64,000 bases of DNA, from the NCBI RefSeq assembly GCF_018398335.1, contig NZ_JAHBRX010000002.1, positions 1,178,001 to 1,242,000 on the forward strand, in the 5' to 3' direction. A program made the translations under genes and the position numbers. A model generated the notes under the pieces. It made no database searches, was not told where the DNA came from, and saw only the letters and a program-made list of their open reading frames with translations. This DNA comes from Chelatococcus sp. HY11. Its GTDB lineage: Bacteria; Pseudomonadota; Alphaproteobacteria; Rhizobiales; Beijerinckiaceae. Of the stretch, positions 1-8,440 are shown piece by piece. How positions within the stretch are numbered: the stretch's first letter is position 1; every line of letters starts with the position of its first letter.

Positions 1-315
1 CCGACCGTCCCCATTGAGACGACGACGATCCGCCTCGGGGTCATCGGCCGCGTCGCGCCGGTCGCCCTGCCCGAGGTTCCCGCGCGCCATGCAACGCCGG
101 TCGGGCATCGCACCATCTGGCGCGAGGGCCGTCAGGTCACCGCCGCCGTCTATGCCCGCGCCGATGTCGGCGCCGGGGCGGTGATCCCCGGCCCCGCCAT
201 CGTCGAGCAGCTCGACACCACCACCTTCGTTCTGCCCGGTTGGCGCGCCGAGGCCGACAGCATCGGCACCCTGCATCTGACGCGCGCGACACCCGCAACC
301 GAGACCCAGTCATGA
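1..315 (+). CDS. hyuA: Hydantoinase/oxoprolinase subunit A, C-terminal part
   Basis: The open frame enters from the left edge and gives 104 residues. The end contains GPAIVEQLDTTTFVLPGW, the typical C-terminal signature of HyuA-type ATP-dependent hydantoinase/5-oxoprolinase A subunits. The ATPase core lies outside the window. The stop overlaps the ATG of the next gene (ATGA at 312-315), so the two subunits are translationally coupled, as is usual for hyuAB. The enzyme normally opens a lactam or hydantoin ring at the cost of ATP; the exact substrate cannot be told from this fragment. Confidence 0.85.
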   Translation, partial: PTVPIETTTIRLGVIGRVAPVALPEVPARHATPVGHRTIWREGRQVTAAVYARADVGAGAVIPGPAIVEQLDTTTFVLPGWRAEADSIGTLHLTRATPATETQS

Positions 316-2357
316 AACTCGATCCCGTTCTCGTCGAGATTTTTTTCCACAAGGTGACGGCGATCGCCGAGGAGATGGCGATCGCCCTGCAGCGCACCGC
401 GCGCACCACCTACGTCAAGGAAGCCGGCGACTTCGGCACCGCGCTCGCCACGCCGGCCGGGCGCTTCTTTGCCTATCCGAAAGTCATGGGTGTGTCGGGT
501 TTCCTCGACAGCAATGTCGGCCCCGCCCTCGCCCTCATCCCGTCCCTCGAGCCTGGAGACGTGGTGTTGACGAACCACCCCTTCGCGTCCGAGGGGCTGG
601 CGACCCACATGCCGGATCTCCACCTGATCCGGCCGATATTCTACGAAGGCGAGATCGTAGCCCACGCCTGGGATTTCATTCACTCAGCCGATATCGGCGG
701 CGGCGTGCCGTCGAGCATCTCGCCGCGTTTCTCCGACCTTTATCAGGAGGGCTTCCAGATCCCGCCGGTCAAGCTCGTCAAGGCCGGCGTGATGAACGAG
801 GACGTGCTGACGCTGTATCGCGCGAACTGCCGGACACCGGAGGTCAACCTCGGGGACATCAAGGCGATGCTTGCCGCCCTGGCCGTCGGCGAACGGCGCG
901 TGCATGGCCTGATCGCCCAGCATGGTCTGGAGACCTTCCTGCAGGCGCAGGCGGACCTCGCCGAATACGCCGCGACCAAGGCCCTCGCCGTCCAGAAGAA
1001 GATCCCTGACGGCACCTATGAGTTCTGGGACCTGTTGGACGACGACTTCAATTCCAAGGTGCCGATCCGCGTCCGCTGCAAGCTCACCGCCAATAATGGC
1101 CATGTGCATCTCGACTTCACGGGCTCGGATCCGCAGGTGCTCGCTGCCTACAACATCCCGACCGGCGGCCAGCGCCATCCCTGGCTGACGCTGAAGCTGA
1201 TGCATTTCATCTACAGTCACGACAAGACCATCCCGCTCAACCACGGCATCTTCGAGAACATCACGGTCGAGGCGCCGCGCGGCACCGTCGTCAATCCGGA
1301 GCCGGGCGCGGCTGTCGGTGTGCGCTCGGCCACAGCCATCCGGCTCAACGAAGCCCTCGTCGGGGCGATGGCCAAGGCGCGCCCGGGTCTGATGCCGGCG
1401 CCGAGCGGCGGCATCATGATCCCCTCGGTACTGGTGGAACAGGACGCCGCGACCGGTGCGCGCAATGTGATGGTCCTGCAATCGCTGGTCGGCGGCACAG
1501 GTGCCCGTCAGGGCGCGGACGGCGTCGACGGCCGTGACTCGAGCCTTGCCAACCAGCGCAACACGCCGATGGAGAAGACCGAGGAGGAGGCCGAAGCCAC
1601 CATCGTCGACTACGCGCTGCGCCTCGATTCCGGCGGTGCCGGGCGCTGGCGCGGCGGCACCGGCGTGGTCTTCAGCGTACGCATTGCCCGCCATGGCTCG
1701 GCGGTGCTCGGCCGGGGCATGGAGCGCTTCGTTTTCCGGCCCTGGGGCATGGCGGGCGGCCGGCCGGGCGAGAAGGCCAGGGTCGTCGTCAATCTGGGCA
1801 CGCCTGCCGAGCGCGAGCTCGGCAAGCTCGATATTTTCTACCCCGAGCCGGGAGATGTCGTGACCATCATGACGCCGGGCGGCGGCGGTTACGGTGATCC
1901 TTTGGAGCGTCCCGCCGAAGAGGTGGCCCGCGACGTGGCCTTCGGCTACGTCAGCGCCAAGGCGGCCCGTCGCGACTATGGCGTGGCGATCAGTGGCGAC
2001 ACCTTCGATGCGTCAGCGACAGAACGGCTGCGCGCGGACATGCGCGCTGCCCGTGGCCCGCTCGCGGATTTCGACTTCGGACCCGAGCGCGCTGCCTGGG
2101 ATGCCGTCTTCGACGACGCGACCATGCTGGAGATCAACGGACTGCTGATGCAGCTTGGCCCCAACATTCGGTCGCAGCGCCGGCGCGAATTGTTCGAGCG
2201 GGTCGTGCCAGACCTGGCGCGGGTCGGGATCATTCCTCTGCATGACATCATCGGTGACGTGGCGGCCGCCCGCGGACGGGCGCTCGCCGAACTCGGCGCC
2301 CTGCGGACCGACGTCGAACATATGAAACCAAGAAGCGGAGCCCCAGGGAGGGCATGA
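312..2357 (+). CDS. hyuB: Hydantoinase/oxoprolinase subunit B
   Basis: This 681-residue protein starts MKLDPVLVEIFFHKVTAIAE and matches the HyuB family along its length: GDVVLTNHPF and THMPDLHLIRPIF near residues 75-110, the GGTGARQGADG stretch in the middle, and PGGGGYGDP near residue 520. Partner of HyuA in a cytoplasmic ATP-dependent ring-opening complex (N-methylhydantoinase or 5-oxoprolinase type). The start was taken at the ATGA overlap with hyuA; an upstream in-frame start at 240 would lie inside hyuA. Its stop overlaps the next start (2354-2357). Family assignment is firm, substrate unknown. Confidence 0.93.
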   Translation: MKLDPVLVEIFFHKVTAIAEEMAIALQRTARTTYVKEAGDFGTALATPAGRFFAYPKVMGVSGFLDSNVGPALALIPSLEPGDVVLTNHPFASEGLATHMPDLHLIRPIFYEGEIVAHAWDFIHSADIGGGVPSSISPRFSDLYQEGFQIPPVKLVKAGVMNEDVLTLYRANCRTPEVNLGDIKAMLAALAVGERRVHGLIAQHGLETFLQAQADLAEYAATKALAVQKKIPDGTYEFWDLLDDDFNSKVPIRVRCKLTANNGHVHLDFTGSDPQVLAAYNIPTGGQRHPWLTLKLMHFIYSHDKTIPLNHGIFENITVEAPRGTVVNPEPGAAVGVRSATAIRLNEALVGAMAKARPGLMPAPSGGIMIPSVLVEQDAATGARNVMVLQSLVGGTGARQGADGVDGRDSSLANQRNTPMEKTEEEAEATIVDYALRLDSGGAGRWRGGTGVVFSVRIARHGSAVLGRGMERFVFRPWGMAGGRPGEKARVVVNLGTPAERELGKLDIFYPEPGDVVTIMTPGGGGYGDPLERPAEEVARDVAFGYVSAKAARRDYGVAISGDTFDASATERLRADMRAARGPLADFDFGPERAAWDAVFDDATMLEINGLLMQLGPNIRSQRRRELFERVVPDLARVGIIPLHDIIGDVAAARGRALAELGALRTDVEHMKPRSGAPGRA

Positions 2358-3484
2358 TGAGCGAACGCCGACACGAACTCTATCTCCTGACGCCGGGGCC
2401 TCTGACCGTCTCGCCCGAGGTCAAGGCGGAAATGCTGCTGGACCGCAGCCCGAACGCGGCGCTGCATGGCTCGATCACGCAGACGATACGCGATTACATG
2501 CTCGCCCTCTGCAATGGCGGCGACACCCATGTCTGCGTGCCCCTGCAGGGCAGCGCCACCTACGGCGTCGAGGCGAGTCTCCACACGCTCGTGCCGCGCG
2601 AGACATCCAAGATCCTGATCATCGAGAACGGCTTCTACGGCAAGCGCCTGCGCGAAATCGCCGAGGGGGCGCGTTTTCAGGTGACGACCCTGTCGCTGCC
2701 GATGCTGCCGCTGCCGACCCAGGACGACGTTGAGGCGGCACTCGCCGCCGATCCGGCGATCACCCATATCATGCTATGCCATGCCGAGACCGGCACCGGC
2801 GTCCTCAATCCGATCGCCGAGGTCGCCGCCGTCGCCAAACGCCATGGCAAGCGGCTGATGATCGATGCCGTCGCCTCCTTCGGAGGCTTCCCTATCGATG
2901 CCGCGGCGCTCGACGTCGAGGCCATCTTCGTCTCGCCGAACAAGTGCCTCGAGTCCGTTCCGGGCGTCGCCATCGTCATCGCCAAGAAGACATCGCTGGA
3001 GGCGGCCGAGGGCCGGTCCCCGTCGGTCGTGCTCGATCTCCACGCGCAATGGTGCTTCATGGAACAGACCGGTGCCTGGCGCTGGACGCCCCCGACCCAT
3101 GTGGTCGGCGCCCTCGGCAAGGCCTGCGAGCGCCACAGGCAGGAAGGCATGGACGCCCGCCGCAACCGCTACATCACCAACTGGCGCCGGCTGGTCGATG
3201 GTCTGCGCCAGCGTGGCCTGACGACCCTGTTGCCCGACGGTGTGGCGGCTCCGATCATCGCCACGTTCCACGATCCGGTCGATCCCGGATACAGCTTCGG
3301 CGCCTTCTACGAGGCGATGGCGCGCCGCGGTTTCGTGATCTTTCCGGGCCGGCTGACCGCCGCCGGCACGTTCCGCATCGGGGTCATGGGCGACATCGTA
3401 GAAAGTGACATCAGCCTGATTCTTAACGCCATCGACGAGTCCTTCGCCGAGATCGGCGTCGCCACGGCGGCAAGCGCGGCGTGA
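2354..3484 (+). CDS. PhnW-like class V aminotransferase
   Basis: This 376-residue PLP enzyme of fold type I resembles 2-aminoethylphosphonate:pyruvate transaminase throughout: LLTPGPLTVSPEVK at the N-terminus, VPLQGSATYGVEA (phosphate-binding region), HAETGTGVLNP, IDAVASFGG with the aspartate contacting the PLP ring, and SPNKCLESVPG, whose lysine (about K197) should form the internal aldimine. HAQWCFMEQTGAWRWTPPTH is also characteristic. No phosphonatase gene is nearby, and the neighbours are hyuB and a 2-hydroxyacid dehydrogenase. The substrate may therefore be an amino acid released by hydantoinase action rather than aminoethylphosphonate. The start overlaps the hyuB stop; ATG 2357 is an alternative. 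Confidence 0.82.
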   Translation: MMSERRHELYLLTPGPLTVSPEVKAEMLLDRSPNAALHGSITQTIRDYMLALCNGGDTHVCVPLQGSATYGVEASLHTLVPRETSKILIIENGFYGKRLREIAEGARFQVTTLSLPMLPLPTQDDVEAALAADPAITHIMLCHAETGTGVLNPIAEVAAVAKRHGKRLMIDAVASFGGFPIDAAALDVEAIFVSPNKCLESVPGVAIVIAKKTSLEAAEGRSPSVVLDLHAQWCFMEQTGAWRWTPPTHVVGALGKACERHRQEGMDARRNRYITNWRRLVDGLRQRGLTTLLPDGVAAPIIATFHDPVDPGYSFGAFYEAMARRGFVIFPGRLTAAGTFRIGVMGDIVESDISLILNAIDESFAEIGVATAASAA

Positions 3485-3495
3485 TTGGAACCATC

Positions 3496-4533
3496 ATGCA
3501 CCGCATCGCCATCATCGATCCCCAGTTTGCCGACACGCCCGATATCGAACAGAGCGTCGCGGGCAAAGAGACCCTGTTCGATATCATCCGTCCCGGTAAC
3601 GGCGCGGTGCCTGCGGCGGCCCTGCACAACGCCGATGCCATCGTGAATTGCCGCAGTCGCCACCTTCTGCCCGCGCCGCTGATCACGCAGATGGAGCGGG
3701 CGAAGATCGTGGTGCAGGCCGGCGTCGGCTTCAATCACATCGATATCGAGGCCTGCGCCGCGCGTGGCATCCCCGTCTGCAATACACCCGACTACGGCAC
3801 CATGGAGGTGGCCGACCACGCCATTGCCCTGATGCTGTCGCTCATCCGTGGCGTCACGGCCTACAACAACAGGCTGATGACGCGGGACGATGCCTGGAGC
3901 ACGCTGTCCCTGCCGCTCCCGCCTGTGCGGCGCCTGGCCGGACAGATGCTCGGCATCGTTGGCCTCGGGCGCATCGGCACGGCGACCGCGCTCAGAGCGC
4001 GCGCCTTCAACATGGATGTCGCGTTTTTCGATCCCGGCGTTCCGGCGGGCCAGGAACTGGCGCTCGGTTTGAGGCGCGTCGATCACCTCGAGGATCTGCT
4101 CGGGATGGCTGATGTCGTCAGCCTGCACTGTCCACTCACCACGCAGACGGAGCGGCTGATCGACGACCGGGCGATCGCGCGCATGCGGCCCGGCAGCGTG
4201 CTCATCAACACGGCACGGGGCGGCATTGTCGACCTCGATGCCGTCGAACGCGGCCTCCGGAGCGATCGTCTCTGCGCGGCCGCGCTCGATGTGCTGCCGC
4301 GCGAACCGCTGGATCGCCGCCATCCCCTGATCGCCGCATGGACGGCGGCGGAGCCTTGGCTCGAAGGCCGGCTGATCCTGACGCCGCACGCCGCCTTCTA
4401 CACGCCCGAGAGCCTCGCCGACATGCGGCGGCTCGCGATGGTCGCGGCGGTCGATTTCCTGCGCGAGGGACGCCTCAGAAGCTGCGTCAACCTGCGCGAA
4501 CTCGACCGCCACGGCTATGCCTTTGCCGCGTAA
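3496..4533 (+). CDS. D-isomer-specific 2-hydroxyacid dehydrogenase, CtBP-like
   Basis: 345 residues with the family's two-domain arrangement. The NAD-binding motif GIVGLGRIGTATALRARAF sits near residue 150, followed by an acidic residue in FFDPG. The catalytic arginine lies in INTARGGIVDLDAVERGL and the catalytic histidine in LTPHAAFYTPES. It should reduce a 2-oxoacid or oxidise a 2-hydroxyacid with NAD(P). A GTG at 3481 overlapping the aminotransferase stop is an alternative start; ATG 3496 gives the usual N-terminus (MHRIAIIDPQ). It probably handles the oxoacid produced by the aminotransferase immediately upstream, which is inference from order. Confidence 0.87.
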   Translation: MHRIAIIDPQFADTPDIEQSVAGKETLFDIIRPGNGAVPAAALHNADAIVNCRSRHLLPAPLITQMERAKIVVQAGVGFNHIDIEACAARGIPVCNTPDYGTMEVADHAIALMLSLIRGVTAYNNRLMTRDDAWSTLSLPLPPVRRLAGQMLGIVGLGRIGTATALRARAFNMDVAFFDPGVPAGQELALGLRRVDHLEDLLGMADVVSLHCPLTTQTERLIDDRAIARMRPGSVLINTARGGIVDLDAVERGLRSDRLCAAALDVLPREPLDRRHPLIAAWTAAEPWLEGRLILTPHAAFYTPESLADMRRLAMVAAVDFLREGRLRSCVNLRELDRHGYAFAA

Positions 4534-4534
4534 G

Positions 4535-4548
4535 GCGCCCGAAGGCGC
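4535..4548. terminator. Small hairpin between convergent genes
   Basis: GCGCC-CGAA-GGCGC forms a 5-bp GC stem with a tetraloop in the 22-bp gap between the convergent dehydrogenase and rraA-like genes. There is no U-tract, so it is only a weak candidate for a bidirectional terminator. Confidence 0.25.
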
Positions 4549-4555
4549 GCATCGC

Positions 4556-5281
4556 TCAGCGACCCTGAGCGGTGCGCCAGGCCGCGAACTCGGCCAGGGT
4601 GGCCTCGTTCGGTGGATAGGTGCCGGCGAGCGGCGCGCCATCGCGCACCTTGCCGACCACGAACTCCTCGAGGATCTCCCGCTCGCTGGCCAGTTGCGCG
4701 ATCTCGTCCGCCATATGCGCGGGGATGGCTGCGATACCGTTGGCGTCACCCATGAGCACATCCCCCGGCAGCACCGGCACACCGGCGATGCCGACGGGCG
4801 TGTTGAGCTCGGTCACGAACCGATGCGACGTGACGGGGGTGGCGGCCGACCCCATGCAGAACATCGGCAGCGGAATGTCGCTGATGGCGGCGACGTCCGA
4901 TACGCCGCCGTCGAGGACGACGCCGGCGACGCCCTTGACGAGGAGATGGGTCGTCATAATGTCGCCCATGAAGGCGGTTCGCGTCTCGCCGTCCATGGCC
5001 ACCACCAGCACCTGCCCGGCGGCGATGTCGGCAACGGCCTTGTTCTGCAGGTTGGGCCGCGCGCCGCTCGTCTGCGCCTCGACCAGATCTTCCCGCACCG
5101 GGATGGTGCGCACCGTGAACGCGGTGCCGACGAATTTCTGCGCCTGCGGATTGAGCGGACGCGGGCCGGTGATCAGCGTGTTGCGAAAGCCCTTGCGCCA
5201 CAGCAGTGCGACGACCGTCGGCACGGCGACTTTCATGAGCAGGGCGCGTGTCGTTTCACTGAGGGCGGCAGAGTGAGCCAT
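4556..5281 (-). CDS. RraA-like / HMG-aldolase family protein
   Basis: 241 residues of the RraA/4-hydroxy-4-methyl-2-oxoglutarate aldolase fold: FVGTAFTVRTIP, LVVAMDGETRTAFMGDIMTT, GVAGVVLDGGVSD and GDVLMGDANGIAAIP. Aldolase members carry an Arg-Asp pair in the position that here reads GGVSD. The arginine that binds the pyruvyl substrate is therefore serine, although the metal-binding aspartate remains. The protein may act on a different substrate or be non-catalytic. ATG 5281 is preceded by AAGGAC; GTG 5284 is an alternative. It is transcribed convergently to the hyuAB operon and has an operator-like site about 45 bp upstream. Confidence 0.82.
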   Translation of the reverse strand: MAHSAALSETTRALLMKVAVPTVVALLWRKGFRNTLITGPRPLNPQAQKFVGTAFTVRTIPVREDLVEAQTSGARPNLQNKAVADIAAGQVLVVAMDGETRTAFMGDIMTTHLLVKGVAGVVLDGGVSDVAAISDIPLPMFCMGSAATPVTSHRFVTELNTPVGIAGVPVLPGDVLMGDANGIAAIPAHMADEIAQLASEREILEEFVVGKVRDGAPLAGTYPPNEATLAEFAAWRTAQGR

Positions 5282-5323
5282 CACTGCTTGTCCTTATGTA
5301 GGCGCTTGGGGAGCTTCCAAACA

Positions 5324-5334
5324 CTGTATAACAA
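5324..5334. promoter_or_regulatory. Operator-like site 1 (CTGT-ATA-ACAA)
   Basis: An imperfect inverted repeat in the rraA-like promoter. Read on the minus strand, the surrounding 17 bp match the site at 8384 at about 12 positions, sharing CTAATTGT and a downstream ACA. Together with the sites at 8384 and 11717 it suggests one repressor, possibly GntR/FCD type, for this island. The regulator itself is not identified in the window. Confidence 0.5.
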
Positions 5335-5395
5335 TTAGACAATTCTGTGCAACCGGCACGACGCCGGCGGTGGGCACCAGGCAGGGGACAGTGTT

Positions 5396-5720
5396 TGAGG
5401 TCGGCATCCGCGCTCGGCAACGGCTATTGCCGCGATCCCTACGCGCTTTCGAAGACCATTGCGGAGAAGCTGTTTGCTGCGGGAGCGCGCTTCATCAGGG
5501 CTGATGTAGCAGGCTTCGCGATAACTAAGGGGCGATTGGCCGCCGTCAGGATATACCAGGGCGACCTGCCTGCAACCAGCCGTCGCCGCCGCGGGCGTCT
5601 GGTCGAAGACACGGCCGCCAGCCTCGGCCACGCGGTGCCGATGGAAAGCCAGCGCGGCCACCATGACACCGTCAGGAACGCTCCAATATCACGCTCAGCA
5701 CCATGCTCGGCGTCGGCTAT
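5396..5720 (+). pseudogene. DadA-like FAD amino-acid dehydrogenase remnant
   Basis: The conceptual translation shows the middle of a D-amino-acid dehydrogenase/oxidase-type flavoprotein: YCRDPYALSKTIAEKLFAAG, then GFAITKGRLAAVRI, then ASLGHAVPMESQRGHHDTV. The normally intervening AAGAWS motif is present but in the +1 frame (AVAAAGVWSK at about 5576-5608), which shows at least two frameshifts. The N-terminal Rossmann fold and C-terminal part are missing, so this is a dead internal fragment. It may be left over from an amino-acid oxidising step once part of the island. Identification rests on motif resemblance. Confidence 0.6.
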
Positions 5721-5840
5721 CGCAAGCTAGCGGCAACACTCATGGACTGCGGTCTTCGCGCGTCAATGAACCATGCCTATCGCCTCGGTTCGGCTGCAAG
5801 CCGTTACGCGAAGGTGAGGGTAGCCTAGCCTATGTGGCCG

Positions 5841-5997
5841 TCCCGCCATTGATGAAGGCGGTCCCGATCATGGCGGAATGGAGGGAGATCCATAAGGCAC
5901 AACCGTTCCGCTCCAGCGCCCGCCCGAGGAAGGCATTGTACATCTGGGCGGTGAAGTGTTGGGTGGGCATGGACTTTACTTCAATCACTACGTCAGG
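5841..5997 (-). other. Possible nuclease-like toxin fragment (EVKSM motif)
   Basis: The minus strand reads through IYPDVVIEVKSMPTQHFTAQ and on to LGRALERNGCALWI before a stop. It overlaps the 3' end of the immunity-like gene in another frame and has no start codon of its own. D...ExK spacing like PDVVIEVK occurs in PD-(D/E)xK nuclease domains of polymorphic toxins. It could be a relic of a second, displaced toxin tip downstream of the immunity gene. This is a tentative reading of a short stretch. Confidence 0.25.
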
Positions 5998-6467
5998 ATA
6001 TATATAGTAGACCTAAATTCCCATCCGTTGCACATGGATTCAAAATCACGAAATGATCTATACACATAGTATTCGTTTTTCACCTTACCAAAGGGAGGAT
6101 TTACGGCCCTTTTGTATTCCTCATCCATCGCCTCGAATTTTTCAGCGCCAGGCACTATGTATAAAGATGGCGGCTCCCTGTCTCTCCCAATTTTTGCCCA
6201 CATTGTGGGATCCCAAAATTGTATACTCTTAGTGTATTCAATCGGGATGGCGACAACGATTGAAAAAATTCTATCGGGAAATCTGTTGGAGACAAGATCT
6301 CGCACGACTTCCATAACAGAGACCGCGTCGAGGAACTCACGACTATCGCCATGTCGAAATACAAATCCAATTCTATCAAGGTGAATTGAGCAGAGCTCTC
6401 CCTTATCCATCTCGTTCAGAACGGTACCGAACCATTTTTCGACCGAGTATTTCGATTTTCGATTCAT
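5988..6467 (-). CDS. Putative immunity protein beside Rhs toxin tip
   Basis: 159 residues starting MNRKSKYSVEKWFG, rich in aromatic and charged residues, with no signal peptide or membrane segment. I recognise no family. Its ATG overlaps the stop of the Rhs toxin tip (ATGA at 6464-6467), the arrangement expected for a cognate immunity gene that must be made with its toxin. Base composition is clearly AT-richer than the surrounding catabolic genes, a sign of acquisition. The frame is intact although the upstream rhs gene is broken, which fits an orphan immunity gene kept for defence against relatives. Function is inferred from position only. Confidence 0.55.
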   Translation of the reverse strand: MNRKSKYSVEKWFGTVLNEMDKGELCSIHLDRIGFVFRHGDSREFLDAVSVMEVVRDLVSNRFPDRIFSIVVAIPIEYTKSIQFWDPTMWAKIGRDREPPSLYIVPGAEKFEAMDEEYKRAVNPPFGKVKNEYYVYRSFRDFESMCNGWEFRSTIYILT

Positions 6468-7320
6468 TTGAGAAGTGTCCATCCGTTCATGGAAAGCCAC
6501 TCGATTTGAGCCTTTGTTAGCTCTGTGCCCCCATGCCTCCAAGAGCCATGAATATTCAAAGCAGCGTCATTTCCATCTCTACCCGTCAAGTGAGCTTGTG
6601 TCTGTTCGCCTCTCAATTGGCCTTTGTCAACTCTCTCTAAACCTCCTTGCGCTTTGCCTTGTTGTATTTCTCTATTGAGCTGATTGGAAGATTTTCTCTT
6701 ACCACGTTGTTGCGCTGATTCCGGCTCTTCTGGATCAGGCATCGCTGGCGTTGTTGGTCCGTAAGGTGCCAGGTTTCCTTGCCCTTTTTCCCTTTCATGC
6801 TTTGGCGAAGCAAGGGTCGCAGAAGATCTTCTGGACCAGGGTCATCGTCATATACATAAACGCCAGATTGTTGGTGACCTGTCCCTTTCCGGCCTACGTA
6901 CAGCACTGAACGCGGCGGCTCCGCCGATAATACCGGCATCGGAGGCGACTGCTACCCGCCTAAAGCTAGCGGTAGGTTGAGGTGGTGATCGGGATCTGGC
7001 CGTAGGGCCGGTAATACCGGTAATAGCAGTGCAGCGCCTCGGCACCGGCGGCGTGGGTGATCGAGCGGACCGTCGCGAGGTGGTCGCGGTGCAGGAAGTT
7101 CGCCGCGGCCCCCGCTTGACCTACGGCCCGAGATAGAGCGTCGTCCGCGGCGTGCGAGCGGGGCCGGTGTTGGCGACCTTCTTTAGCCGTGAGCCATCCC
7201 ATAGATCATGGCTGTAGTGATGCCAGTGAGCATGGTCACCATCGCCGGGGAGCCCACTGATACGGTAGTGCTGTCGATGCCGCCGGTGGTGTGGTGCGGC
7301 TGTAGAGCCGCTGAGATAAG
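6464..7320 (-). pseudogene. Rhs-family polymorphic toxin, degraded C-terminal part
   Basis: Rhs core motifs are visible in several frames on the minus strand. DGSRLKKVANTG...TTLYLGP lies at about 7200-7130 and is followed by an in-frame stop; FLHRDHLATVRSITHAAGAE and YYRPYGQ lie at about 7100-6990; VYVYDDDPG lies near 6850. The last intact frame (from about 6830 down to 6464) encodes a toxin-tip-like end with RVDKGQLRGEQTQAHL, ALNIHGSWRHGG, LTKAQIEWL and NGW, a pattern I associate with C-termini of Rhs and other polymorphic toxins. Internal stops and frameshifts separate core from tip, so full-length secreted toxin cannot be made. The large N-terminal region is absent. Confidence 0.7.
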
Positions 7321-7330
7321 CGCTGGCGCC

Positions 7331-8329
7331 CTACAGCGTCACCGGCGCATGCCGATCGACTGACAGGCTCACCGCCTCGAAGGCCGCGACGCCGTTGAGA
7401 ATTTCAGCAGGCGAGACCGGGTAAGGCGCGACGCCGCGTATGGCCGCCGCAAAGGCCTCAAGTTCGGCGCGTTCGATGTCGGAGGCCGGAAATGCCTGTT
7501 CTTCGCGATCACCATTGGTGCGCGTGATGACAAGTGTTTCCGAACCACGCTTTTCGGCAAGGCCGTTCACCTCCGCCTTCGCGTCCGTTCCGAAGACCCG
7601 GATGCTGTATGTGGAGGCGGTCGCGGTCATGGTCAGCAGCGACGCGGTGGCTCCGGAGGCCATCCGGAACAGGATGGCGGCGGTATCATCCATCGCGATG
7701 GCATGCACGCGCCGCGAGGTCAGCGCGTAGACCTCCGTGATCGGCCCGTCGAGATGGATGATGCTGTCGATATGGTGGATGCCGGACCCCGCGAGGCCGC
7801 CCGCCGGACTTTCGCCCGGGGCGACACGCCAGGCATCCGGCTTGTAGCGGCCGACGACATTGCCCGAAAAATTGGTCTCGATATGGAGGATCGTGCCCAA
7901 TTTGCCGGCGGCGATCAGACGCTTCAATGCCGCGACAGGCTCCAGGAAGCGCCGGTTGTGGGCGGCGGCGACCAGCGTGCCGCAGCGCGCCGCGGTTTCG
8001 AGTGCGTCTTGCGCGCTTCCGCGGGTCAGTGTGAAGGGCTTCTCAACCAGCACCGGCTTGCCGGCCTCAGCACAGGCGATGATCTGCCCGGCGTGCTGCG
8101 AGTGCGGCGTCGCCAGCACGATGCCATCGATGGCCGGAGCAGCCAAGACCTCCGCGAGACTGCCGTAGACTGACAGCCCGCGCTCGGCTGCCTCGCCGGC
8201 AATCCTGGCGGGGTCGCGTCCGACGGCCGTTACGAACCGCACGGTGTCACTCTTGCCCTGTACGGAATCGACGAGAACCTTTCCCCAACGACCAAAACCG
8301 ACGATAGCGAGGGACACGGGGGCGGTCAT
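7331..8329 (-). CDS. Gfo/Idh/MocA family oxidoreductase
   Basis: 332 residues. An N-terminal Rossmann motif GFGRWGKVLVDS is followed by the family's VLVEKPFTLT (EKP motif, about residue 95) and a C-terminal substrate domain with GIHHIDSIIHLDG. Such enzymes oxidise or reduce cyclic polyols, sugars or related hydroxyacids with NAD(P). ATG 8329 follows GCGAGG; an upstream TTG at 8353 is less likely. It is divergent from the NHL-repeat gene, with operator-like site 2 between them, so both should be co-regulated. Substrate unknown. Confidence 0.85.
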   Translation of the reverse strand: MTAPVSLAIVGFGRWGKVLVDSVQGKSDTVRFVTAVGRDPARIAGEAAERGLSVYGSLAEVLAAPAIDGIVLATPHSQHAGQIIACAEAGKPVLVEKPFTLTRGSAQDALETAARCGTLVAAAHNRRFLEPVAALKRLIAAGKLGTILHIETNFSGNVVGRYKPDAWRVAPGESPAGGLAGSGIHHIDSIIHLDGPITEVYALTSRRVHAIAMDDTAAILFRMASGATASLLTMTATASTYSIRVFGTDAKAEVNGLAEKRGSETLVITRTNGDREEQAFPASDIERAELEAFAAAIRGVAPYPVSPAEILNGVAAFEAVSLSVDRHAPVTL

Positions 8330-8383
8330 ACGGGGCCTCGCTACACGAACCAAAGGTCGGTTCCGGAAAGCATAATCGACTAA

Positions 8384-8394
8384 TTGTATAACAA
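8384..8394. promoter_or_regulatory. Operator-like site 2 (TTGT-ATA-ACAA)
   Basis: A perfect TTGT/ACAA inverted repeat with a 3-bp spacer in the 111-bp gap between the divergent Gfo/Idh and NHL genes. The 22 bp from 8378 match the 22 bp from 11711 at 17 positions. This resembles GntR-type operators in arm sequence and overall size. Confidence 0.6.
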
Positions 8395-8440
8395 GATACA
8401 GTGTGACATTGATGAGTCAACTCGCATCCGGGATGTATCC

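Noticed and set aside
684-1694. Long minus-strand frame antisense to hyuB
   Set aside because: Shadow frame of a GC-rich gene; its product has no domain features while the plus strand has clear HyuB motifs. The same holds for other long antisense frames such as 3307-4782, 18602-19708, 41437-42702 and 51058-52236.
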